Source of the DNA: Klebsiella quasivariicola
GTDB lineage: Bacteria > Pseudomonadota > Gammaproteobacteria > Enterobacterales > Enterobacteriaceae
Reading direction: 5' to 3'
Length of the DNA: 64,000 nt
Assembly: GCF_002269255.1 (NCBI RefSeq)
Contig: NZ_CP022823.1
Span: 2,356,001 to 2,420,000 of the forward strand
The notes beneath the pieces are model-generated. The model was not told the DNA's origin. It did not search any database and saw only the letters and a program-made list of their open reading frames with translations. A program made the translations under genes and the position numbers. This document shows, one piece after another, positions 26,177 through 34,063 of the stretch (positions within the stretch are counted from its first letter, which is position 1; every line of letters begins with the position of its first letter).

Positions 26177-27139
26177 ATGCGTCTATCATTTTCAGGCCGG
26201 GTGGCGGCAGCGCTGATGCTGCTGGCGCTGGGCGGCTACGCGACAGCGCAGGAGCGGATCACCCTGCGTATCGCCGATCAAAAAGGCGGCATGCGTTCGC
26301 AGCTGGAGGCGGCCAACGCCCTGCAAAATCTCCCTTACGACATTAAATGGGCCGAGTTCCCGGCCGCCGCGCCGCTGGCGGAAGCCCTCAACGCGGGCGC
26401 CGTGGACGCGGGGATCATCGGCGATGCGCCGTTGCTCTTTGCCCTCGCCAACGGTGCGCCGGTGAAAGCCATTGCCGTGGATAAAAGCAACCCGGCGGGG
26501 ACCGCGGTGCTGGTTTCCCCCGGCAGCACGTTAAAAAGCGGCGCCGATTTAAAAGGCAAACGCATCGCCACCGGTAAAGGGTCGATTGGTCATTTCGTGG
26601 CGTTGAAAGCGCTGGAGCAGGCGGGGATTTCACCGAAGGAGGTGCAGTGGGTTTTCCTCGGCCCGGTGGACGCCAAAGTGGCGCTGCTTAACGGTTCGGT
26701 AGACGCCTGGGCGACCTGGGAGCCCTACACCACCCAAATGGTGAAGACCAACGAGGGGCAGATTCTGGTGAGCGGCAAAGGGCTGCTGCCGGGGAATACC
26801 TTCCTCGCGGCAACGGATTCCGCGCTGAACGATCCGCAAAAACGCGCCGCGCTGCAGGATTATCTCCAGCGCCTGGCCGGCGCTGAGCGCTGGGCCTACG
26901 CCAATCTCGACAGCTACGGCAAAACGCTGGGGGAGATCATCCGCTTCCCGGCGGAGATCGCCCGCGCGCAGTTTGCCAACCGCCAGTCGCAATGGCAGCC
27001 GCTGGCAGAGGAAACCGTGACCCAGCAGCAGGCAACGGCGGACTTTTATCTCGCCAACGGCCTGATCCGCACCCGGCTGGACGTGAAGCCGACCTTTGAC
27101 CGCCGTTTTAGCGTGCCCGCCGCCGAGGTGACGCCATGA
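26177..27139 (+). CDS. Sulfonate/aliphatic-type ABC substrate-binding protein 1 (SsuA-like)
   Basis: 320 residues from MRLSFSGRVAAALMLLALGG with a Sec signal peptide ending near YATAQ. The mature part (ITLRIADQKGGMRSQLEAAN ... WAEFPAAAPLAEALNAGAVDAGIIGDAPLLFAL) is SsuA/TauA-like. It would deliver an organosulfur anion to the permease encoded two genes on. The longer upstream reading in this frame overlaps the previous gene and is not used. Confidence 0.85.
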   Translation: MRLSFSGRVAAALMLLALGGYATAQERITLRIADQKGGMRSQLEAANALQNLPYDIKWAEFPAAAPLAEALNAGAVDAGIIGDAPLLFALANGAPVKAIAVDKSNPAGTAVLVSPGSTLKSGADLKGKRIATGKGSIGHFVALKALEQAGISPKEVQWVFLGPVDAKVALLNGSVDAWATWEPYTTQMVKTNEGQILVSGKGLLPGNTFLAATDSALNDPQKRAALQDYLQRLAGAERWAYANLDSYGKTLGEIIRFPAEIARAQFANRQSQWQPLAEETVTQQQATADFYLANGLIRTRLDVKPTFDRRFSVPAAEVTP

Positions 27140-28173
27140 CCCGATCCGCTTTTTCCCGCCGCCGTTTTTTACAGCTCAGCGGCGGCCTGGCGCTGGCCGG
27201 GGTCTCTCTGCCGCTGTGGGCTCACGATATGGCGAACATGGCCAGCGGCGATGCCCATCCGGCGCTGCGCCTGCCAGAGCCCTACAAGATCAAGCTGGCG
27301 ATCAATAAAAGCGCGGTATGCCTCGCGCCGGTCGCCGTCGCCGAGCAGCAGAAGATTTTCAGTAAATATAACCTCGACGTTGAGTTTGTTAACTTCGGCA
27401 ACTCCACTGATGTGCTGCTGGAGGCGATCGCCACCGGTAAGGCCGACGCCGGGGTGGGGATGGCGCTGCGCTGGCTGAAGGCGCTGGAGCAGGGCTTTGA
27501 CGTCAAGCTCACCGCCGGGACCCACGGCGGCTGTCTGAACCTGCTGACGGCCAAAGACTCGCCGTTCGGCGGCCTCGAGAGCCTGAAGGGACAAACCATC
27601 GGCGTCACCGACATGGCCGGGCCGGATAAAAACTTCTTCGCCATCCTGCTTAAGCGCCACGGTATCGACCCGATCGGCGACGTGCAGTGGAAAGTCTACC
27701 CGGCGGATCTGCTCAGCGTGGCGCTGGACAAACGCGAAATCGCCGCCATCAGCGGCAGCGAGCCGTTCAGCTATCGGCTGCTGGAGACCGGCAAGTATCA
27801 GCTGATCGCCAGCAATATGACCGGAGATTATGCCAACCTCAGCTGCTGCGTGCTGGGGGTGAGCGGGAGCCTGGCGCGGGACCATAAACCGGCGGCCGCG
27901 GCGCTCACTCAGGCGATCCTGGAGGCGCACAGCTATGCCGCCGCGCACCCGGAAAGCGTGGCGCAATCCTTCCTCGCCCATGCGCTCAACACCAATGAAG
28001 CGGAGGTGAGCGGCATCCTGCACGGCCAGGGCCACGGCCATCACGCGGTGGGCGAAGCGTTCGTGAAAGAGCTGACGCAGTACGCGGTCGACCTGCAGCG
28101 GGTGCAGGTGATCAAGCCGGGTACCGATCCCCATCAGTTCGCGGAGAGTATCTATGCCAACGTATTCGCCTGA
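27136..28173 (+). CDS. ABC substrate-binding protein 2, NMT1/TauA-like with Tat signal
   Basis: 345 residues. The N-terminus SRRRFLQLSGGLALAGVSLPLWAH is a twin-arginine signal, implying export in folded form, perhaps with a cofactor or metal; a His/Met-rich stretch (HDMANMASGDAH) follows. The rest is a periplasmic NMT1/SsuA-type fold. It overlaps the previous gene by 4 bases and the permease gene by 20. Having two different binding proteins for one permease-ATPase pair is unusual. Confidence 0.82.
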   Translation: MTRSAFSRRRFLQLSGGLALAGVSLPLWAHDMANMASGDAHPALRLPEPYKIKLAINKSAVCLAPVAVAEQQKIFSKYNLDVEFVNFGNSTDVLLEAIATGKADAGVGMALRWLKALEQGFDVKLTAGTHGGCLNLLTAKDSPFGGLESLKGQTIGVTDMAGPDKNFFAILLKRHGIDPIGDVQWKVYPADLLSVALDKREIAAISGSEPFSYRLLETGKYQLIASNMTGDYANLSCCVLGVSGSLARDHKPAAAALTQAILEAHSYAAAHPESVAQSFLAHALNTNEAEVSGILHGQGHGHHAVGEAFVKELTQYAVDLQRVQVIKPGTDPHQFAESIYANVFA

Positions 28174-29149
28174 GCAGGCTCTGGCGCGCCCCACCGGCCG
28201 CGCGCCGCTGTGGGGAGAGGGGCTGCTGGCCGCCGCGCTGTGGCTGCTGGGCGGTCTGTTTACCCTGGCCTGGCCCGACGCCGGACGGCGCTGGCCGTTT
28301 AGCGAAGGCTGGGCGCTGGCGCAGTTCACCTTCGGCGGCGGCTTGCTGCTGCTGGCGCTGAGCTATCGCTACTGGCGAGCGCGCGGCGCCCGCGTGCTGC
28401 ATGCCGGCAAGTGGCTGGCGCTGCTGCCGGTGCTGTTTGCTGTCTGGGAAGGGCTGACCGCCAAGAGTGCCGTACTGCCGGTGCCGTTTTTCGCGCCGCC
28501 GCAGGCGCTGATCGAGGTGCTACACGACGACTGGCCGCGCCTGCTCGACAGCCTGCTGCACTCCCTGGGGCTGCTGGGGCTCGGCGTGCTGCTGGGCACC
28601 AGCAGCGGGTTCATCACCGGTCTGGCCATCGGCTGGTCACAACGGATTGGCTACTGGGTTCATCCGGTGTTACGTCTGCTGGGGCCGGTGCCGTCCACCG
28701 CGCTGCTGCCGCTGTGCCTGTTTATTTTTCCCTCGAGCTTCGGCGCCAGCGTGTTTTTGATCGCGCTGAGCACCTGGTTCCCGGTGACGGTGCTGACCTG
28801 GTCCGGAGTGATGGGCATTGATAAAGCGTGGTACGACGTGGCGCGGACCCTCGGCGCCAGCCAGCGTTTCCTGATCCTGCGGGTGGCGATCCCCGCCGCG
28901 CTGCCGAACGTCTTTGTCGGCCTGTTTATGGGGCTAGGCGCGTCGTTTTCGGTGCTGATTGTCGCCGAAATGGTTGGGGTAAAGTCGGGGATCGGCTTTT
29001 ACCTCCAGTGGGCTCAGGGCTGGGCGGCCTATCCGAATATGTACGCCGCGCTGCTGGTGATGGCGTTGTTATGCTCCGGCCTGATAAGCGGATTATTTAT
29101 GCTGCGTGACCGGCTGCTGAGCTGGCAGCGGGGAGGGATGCAATGGTAA
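28154..29149 (+). CDS. ABC transporter permease, SsuC/TauC-like, with N-terminal extension
   Basis: 331 residues, about 70 longer than SsuC owing to an N-terminal part with two extra predicted membrane segments. The EAA-type cytoplasmic loop is DVARTLGASQRFLILRVAIPAALPNVFVG. It forms the channel of the organosulfur importer. Overlaps the neighbouring genes on both sides. Confidence 0.87.
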   Translation: MPTYSPEQALARPTGRAPLWGEGLLAAALWLLGGLFTLAWPDAGRRWPFSEGWALAQFTFGGGLLLLALSYRYWRARGARVLHAGKWLALLPVLFAVWEGLTAKSAVLPVPFFAPPQALIEVLHDDWPRLLDSLLHSLGLLGLGVLLGTSSGFITGLAIGWSQRIGYWVHPVLRLLGPVPSTALLPLCLFIFPSSFGASVFLIALSTWFPVTVLTWSGVMGIDKAWYDVARTLGASQRFLILRVAIPAALPNVFVGLFMGLGASFSVLIVAEMVGVKSGIGFYLQWAQGWAAYPNMYAALLVMALLCSGLISGLFMLRDRLLSWQRGGMQW

Positions 29150-29916
29150 CCGAGACGATAGCGCGCGGCGCGGCGGTGTCCATCAGCCATCTTCATCATG
29201 CGTTTACGCTTGGCAAACAGACGGTACCGGTGCTGGAGAATATCAGTCTGCAGCTGCGACCGGGGGAAAGCGTGGCGCTGCTGGGCCCTTCCGGCTGCGG
29301 TAAATCAACCCTGCTGCGGCTGCTGGCCGGGCTGGAAGCGCCGCAGAGCGGACAGATGCAGATCGACGGCGCGCCGCTCGGCGCCCCGGGGCCGGAGCGA
29401 ATTCTGGTATTTCAGGATCCGACGCTCTACCCATGGCTGACGGTACGGCAGAACGTGCTGCTGGGCCCGCAGGCGCAGGGCAAAAAGGGGCTGGAGGCGA
29501 AGGCAGACGCGCTGATTGACCGCATCGGGCTGCAGGCCTTCAGCGAGGCGTGGCCGCGTCAGCTGTCCGGGGGGATGGCGCAGCGTGCGGCGCTGGCGCG
29601 CGCCTTGTTGAACGAACCGCGTCTCCTGCTGCTCGACGAGCCGTTGGGTAAGCTGGATTCCCTGACCCGCATCAGCATGCAGCGGGAGCTGATCGCCCTC
29701 TGGCAGCAGCAGGGGTATACCAGCCTGCTGGTGACCCACGATATCGAGGAGGCGCTGCTGCTGTGCGAGCGAGTGCTGGTGATGTCGCCGCGTCCGGGGC
29801 GAATTATCGCCGAGTTCGCGCTGCCGCTGGATTTTCCCCGTCATCGCGATAACCCGCAGCTGCTGCAGCATCGTCAGGATATATTGCGCATCCTCGGCCA
29901 GGAGGAGGACTGGTAG
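29143..29916 (+). CDS. ABC transporter ATP-binding protein, SsuB/TauB-like
   Basis: 257 residues with Walker A GPSGCGKSTLLRLLAG, Q-loop VFQDPTLYPW, signature LSGGMAQRAALARAL and Walker B LLLLDEPLGKLD followed by the switch His in VTHDIEEAL. Last gene of the rightward arm, followed by a terminator. Confidence 0.92.
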   Translation: MVTETIARGAAVSISHLHHAFTLGKQTVPVLENISLQLRPGESVALLGPSGCGKSTLLRLLAGLEAPQSGQMQIDGAPLGAPGPERILVFQDPTLYPWLTVRQNVLLGPQAQGKKGLEAKADALIDRIGLQAFSEAWPRQLSGGMAQRAALARALLNEPRLLLLDEPLGKLDSLTRISMQRELIALWQQQGYTSLLVTHDIEEALLLCERVLVMSPRPGRIIAEFALPLDFPRHRDNPQLLQHRQDILRILGQEEDW

Positions 29917-29924
29917 GGCGGAAT

Positions 29925-29956
29925 ACCGGGCTTGTGTGGCCCGGTGATTTCTTTTT
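29925..29956 (+). terminator. Intrinsic terminator of the organosulfur uptake operon
   Basis: ACCGGGC / GCCCGGT stem (29925-29931 with 29939-29945), 7-base loop, then GATTTCTTTTT. It starts 9 bases after the ATPase stop. The rest of the gap to 30083 shows only an AT-rich upstream region for the next gene. Confidence 0.75.
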
Positions 29957-30083
29957 CAGAAGCTTACGGGCGCGCTACTCATGCGTGATTGGCTTTGCAC
30001 CAGCGAATAATATGCTTATCACTTTACCTGCTTTTTGACGATAATATCTTTCCGACAAATTTACTCAAAACAAGGAATTAGTT

Positions 30084-32252
30084 TTGCGAAAGATACCTCT
30101 CGCCATTATTTGTATGGCTTATCCCTCAGTGGCTTTTTTACAACCTGCCCCGACGGAATTATCCCCTCCAATAACATTCATTGCGCAAATAGATAAAATT
30201 GAAGTCAATAAAACCGCTATTGGCAAAGAGATGAAACTGCTACTGGCCGATCGTTTCTATTTTAAAACTAAAACGCCCTGTCAGCGGGATACGCTTTCGG
30301 CGCGCCCGCAATCCTTCGGTTTGACGCCTAAAGACTATGTCGAAAAAATACGAAGTCTGGTACCCGCGATGCTCGACGAACGCTATTTTTATCTCACCGT
30401 CGATCAATGTGATGGCGAAGGGACATCGATGCTGACCGGCATGGAACTCTGTACCGAGGCATTGTGCGGCGCAGAATATATGAAAAAATCGCCTTATCTG
30501 TGGCTGAATGAAAAAATAACAAGAACAGTGAAACGTCGGGCGGAATCCTTTGTAGAGCTCCCTCTGCCTTATGATAAAGATAAAAAATTATGGCAAGTCG
30601 TGGGCTGGTATATAGAAGCGCAGGCGGATAATACGCAACCACTCCCGCATACGCACAAAGCATTTACGGGCTATACCGATGACGAAGCTTTCAAATCACA
30701 AAAATTTATCGGTGAGATGACCTCATGGTATCGCAGCGGCAACGTCAGCAGTACTGCCACTTATAATCAAGAGGGCAAGCTGCAGGGCCGCTATGACACC
30801 TATTTCGATGAAAAAGGTAAAAAAGCGGAAACCGCGGTGTTTAGTAATGGCTTAATGAATGGCGAGTATAGTGTCTTTTATCAGAATGGGGCGATAGAAA
30901 GTCAGCGCCAGTTTGTCGACAATAAAATTGTGGATGGTGAATGCCCTCATTATTATGAAGACGGTCGCCTGAAACAGCAGCACAGCTATCTTAACCAACA
31001 GCTGGATGGCCCGGCCTATGAATATTTTCCCGATGGTAAAGTGAAAGAGAAGAACATCTACCGTCAGGGCAAGGTTGTCGGCGAGTCAATGACTTACTAT
31101 CCATCGGGACAAGTGCGTTTCATCTCGCATAAAAACGACAAAGGTAATAATGACGGCGTGACAGAAGAGTACAGCAGCGAAGGAAAATTGATATCCACCG
31201 CAACCTATAAAGACGGTAAACAGCTGGCGAAAAAAAACTGGTATGAGAACGGCCAGTTAAAGCAGGAGATCCTCTTCGATAATGCCGGGCGCCGGGAGGG
31301 CGTATCCCGAGAGTGGTTTGCCAACGGCAAGCTGTATACCGCCGTGAGCTATAAACAAGGCATTAAGGAGGGGCGCTCTGAAGAGTGGCAGGAAAACGGT
31401 CAGCCGAAATCCCTTTTTATGTATAAAGATGGCAAGCTCGACGGGGAGTATCAGTACTGGAATGAGCGGGGTAAACTCCTCTATACCACCCTGTATAAGG
31501 CTGACAAAAAGAATGGCCCGGACCGGCGCTGGAGCGAAGATACCGGAAAAATGATCGAAGAAACAATTTATGTCGACGACGTCAGAAATGGCATGAATAA
31601 AACATTTAACGATCGGACGGGAAAATTATTGACGGCAGTGCCGTATATTGACGGTGAGAGGAATGGTACTGAGGAAACCTATGGTCCCGATGGCGTCAAA
31701 GCGATCCGCTGTTATCAGAAAAATGAACAGCTGGCGGTATTGTATGCCCCCGTTGCCACGACAGAGAAAGCGAGTCAGGGAGATGCTGTCGCGCAGTATA
31801 AACTCGGTGAATATCATCTTGCCTGCATGGATTATGCAACGGCAGTAGCATGGCTGGAAAAATCCGCTAAACAGGATAACGCCGCAGCACTGCGGCGATT
31901 GGCGCAGTCCTACGATAACGGTTACGGTGTGGTCAAAGATAAAAATCAGTACCGTGATTATTTATTAAAAGCGGCAACGCTGGGGGACGATCAAGCGCAA
32001 CTGGAGATCGGCTATCTTTATCTGACCGGTAACGGGGTCGCGAAGAATTTACCCGAGGCTTATCAGTGGTATGTGAAATCAGCTGCTCAGGGCAATCCCC
32101 AGGCGAATTATCATTTGGGTTTAATGTATCAGAACGGCGATGGCGTTGAAAAAAATGCCGAAAAGGCTAAGCAGTATTTCATTATTGCCGCGCAGGGCGG
32201 GATGAAAGAGGCGCTTGTCGCGCTCAAGCCGTATTTGAAAATGGAAAAATAA
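30084..32252 (+). CDS. Exported YwqK/MORN-2 repeat protein with C-terminal Sel1 repeats
   Basis: 722 residues with a TTG start behind a good AAGGAA. A signal-like N-terminus (MRKIPLAIICMAYPSVAFLQ) precedes a unique region (to about 210). Then come about 14 YwqK/MORN-2 units of 23-25 residues (about 215-555; pattern DGKLDGEYQYWNERGKL). Three to four Sel1 repeats follow (about 565-720; AQYKLGEYHLACMDYATAVAWLEKSAKQ). Both repeat types usually mediate protein or membrane contacts. Base composition is visibly AT-richer than neighbours. The next gene, 20 bases on, probably encodes a partner. No function can be assigned. Confidence 0.75.
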   Translation: MRKIPLAIICMAYPSVAFLQPAPTELSPPITFIAQIDKIEVNKTAIGKEMKLLLADRFYFKTKTPCQRDTLSARPQSFGLTPKDYVEKIRSLVPAMLDERYFYLTVDQCDGEGTSMLTGMELCTEALCGAEYMKKSPYLWLNEKITRTVKRRAESFVELPLPYDKDKKLWQVVGWYIEAQADNTQPLPHTHKAFTGYTDDEAFKSQKFIGEMTSWYRSGNVSSTATYNQEGKLQGRYDTYFDEKGKKAETAVFSNGLMNGEYSVFYQNGAIESQRQFVDNKIVDGECPHYYEDGRLKQQHSYLNQQLDGPAYEYFPDGKVKEKNIYRQGKVVGESMTYYPSGQVRFISHKNDKGNNDGVTEEYSSEGKLISTATYKDGKQLAKKNWYENGQLKQEILFDNAGRREGVSREWFANGKLYTAVSYKQGIKEGRSEEWQENGQPKSLFMYKDGKLDGEYQYWNERGKLLYTTLYKADKKNGPDRRWSEDTGKMIEETIYVDDVRNGMNKTFNDRTGKLLTAVPYIDGERNGTEETYGPDGVKAIRCYQKNEQLAVLYAPVATTEKASQGDAVAQYKLGEYHLACMDYATAVAWLEKSAKQDNAAALRRLAQSYDNGYGVVKDKNQYRDYLLKAATLGDDQAQLEIGYLYLTGNGVAKNLPEAYQWYVKSAAQGNPQANYHLGLMYQNGDGVEKNAEKAKQYFIIAAQGGMKEALVALKPYLKMEK

Positions 32253-32272
32253 AATTAAAAGGAATTATGAGA

Positions 32273-33997
32273 ATGAAAACTACACTTGCTCAGCTGTCGC
32301 TATTATCCCTGGCTTCGCTGTTGACCACCCAGGCCATGGCACAACATCAGGCGCCGCAGGACGTCTATTCCGTTGTTGAACGTAAGCTTGAAAAGGCGGT
32401 GCCGCTTGCTGACAACGCCGAATTTTCGGCACAAGACCCGTGGTTTGAATTGCAAAGAGAGCTGTTTATGTACGGCCCGATGGCGCGGGCCGATGCGTTA
32501 CTGAAAAAGCTGGATACCCAATCCAAAGCGGCAAAGAATGCGCTTAATTTTTCCGCCAGCTGGCTTGCTGAAAACGACTCCCCGGAGGCGGCACTGGATT
32601 TTTTACATAAAATCGGTCTTAGCCAACCCGCGTCATTCACCTCCTATGAGAGTTATATCAACACATGGGTTAACAATAAGCAGCCGGAACCGGCCCTGGC
32701 GCTGCTGGATAAATCGGATCCGACGATAAAAGCCTACTATTATCCCACTGTTTTTACCGCTTATCGGTCAGACCCTGCTAAAGCTGCCGCGCTATATGAG
32801 AAAAATTATGCAACTGAAAGGGAGTTTTTGCCTTCGCAGTTAAAGATGCTGGTGATGATTGCGAAGGGTTATCAGGATAAAAAGGATATCGCCAATGCCA
32901 CCGCTTATGCCGATAAAGCGCTGGCCATGATGGATGCGATTATCGCTGAGCGGAAAATTTCAGATGTTCACTACTATAAACAATACATTGATTTAATAGA
33001 TCTTTATGCCTTTGTGGGTAATAAAAATAAAGCGCTGGAACTGGTCGCCAGGTTAACAAAGGCCACCGGTAATGACGGCAGTTATTATGAACAGTCGTTA
33101 CCGGGACTACTGGCGTTTTATAAAAACAATGGCCTGACGCAACAATACGCGTCGCTGCTTTCGGCAAGAGTGGCCCAGATTGATAAAGATTTTGCTTTCG
33201 AACCAAAGCCGCAGAATGAGTTGAGTCTGATTCAACTACTTCATGAGGTGGATGAACTGGCGCTGCTCGAACAGCGAGTGGACAAGCTGATGACGGCCGC
33301 GGAATATGCCTGCTATAGCAGTGATTATTGCTATGAAAATAAAATGCAGGCGTTGCAGTATCTCTATGAACGTAAACAGGATGCGCTGGCCAATAACTAT
33401 TTAAACATGCTGATCGCCGAATCCCAGCGGCTGGAGTTTGATTCATGGGAGAGCGCGACAAAGCAGATTGCGAAAAGCCTGAGGAATATGGGCCGCGTGG
33501 CGGAGATGCAGAAACTGGCTGCCAATGCTGAACCTGTTTATCTCGCGGAAGCGAAAAACAATCCGGGCAGAAGAATGGCAAGACCGTTTCAGACGCTGGC
33601 GGAACTATACAGCTATGCCAATGACACGGCTAACGCTCACCGGGTATTGCATGAGCATGTCCCGGACTTCGAAGCTGAAAATATGATTGATTTTTATATG
33701 CGGGCCAGCGAGTGGGACAAAGCCCGGGAGTTGCTGGTGCTGGAAGAGCGGGTTGATAGCCAAAACATTATCCTGTTGCAGAATATATGCGAAACCAACA
33801 CGCTGGTATGCCAGCAACACCTCACGTTTACCTTGAATAAACTGACCACCCAGGTGCCGATGACGATTAAAGATACCGGCGGCAATGAACAACTGTATGC
33901 GGTAGGGAGAATCTTTCATTCTCTGGGCATAACACCGACGCCTGAACAGCAGCAGATCATCGACAAGTTGTATGAGAACGCCGGCGCAAGGAAGTAA
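32273..33997 (+). CDS. Exported alpha-helical solenoid (TPR-like) protein of unknown function
   Basis: 574 residues from the ATG at 32273 (an ATG at 32267 is closer to the AAAAGGA and less well spaced). Signal peptide MKTTLAQLSLLSLASLLTTQAMA, then repeated helix pairs rich in Ala, Leu and Tyr (LDKSDPTIKAYYYPTVFTAY; AAALYEKNYATER; ATAYADKALAMMDAIIAER), resembling a degenerate TPR array. Likely periplasmic. Composition is AT-richer than the flanks, like the gene before it. I do not recognise a named family. Confidence 0.65.
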   Translation: MKTTLAQLSLLSLASLLTTQAMAQHQAPQDVYSVVERKLEKAVPLADNAEFSAQDPWFELQRELFMYGPMARADALLKKLDTQSKAAKNALNFSASWLAENDSPEAALDFLHKIGLSQPASFTSYESYINTWVNNKQPEPALALLDKSDPTIKAYYYPTVFTAYRSDPAKAAALYEKNYATEREFLPSQLKMLVMIAKGYQDKKDIANATAYADKALAMMDAIIAERKISDVHYYKQYIDLIDLYAFVGNKNKALELVARLTKATGNDGSYYEQSLPGLLAFYKNNGLTQQYASLLSARVAQIDKDFAFEPKPQNELSLIQLLHEVDELALLEQRVDKLMTAAEYACYSSDYCYENKMQALQYLYERKQDALANNYLNMLIAESQRLEFDSWESATKQIAKSLRNMGRVAEMQKLAANAEPVYLAEAKNNPGRRMARPFQTLAELYSYANDTANAHRVLHEHVPDFEAENMIDFYMRASEWDKARELLVLEERVDSQNIILLQNICETNTLVCQQHLTFTLNKLTTQVPMTIKDTGGNEQLYAVGRIFHSLGITPTPEQQQIIDKLYENAGARK

Positions 33998-34027
33998 AAC
34001 CGTCCGCGTTAATTCACTACTGACCGT

Positions 34028-34052
34028 CCCCGGCAGCGCAACGCCGCCGGGG
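34028..34052. terminator. Bidirectional hairpin between convergent genes
   Basis: CCCCGGC / GCCGGGG with an 11-base loop lies between the solenoid gene and the convergent TonB receptor. It could stop transcription from both sides; T-tracts are short. Confidence 0.5.
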
Positions 34053-34063
34053 AGCATAAAGGT

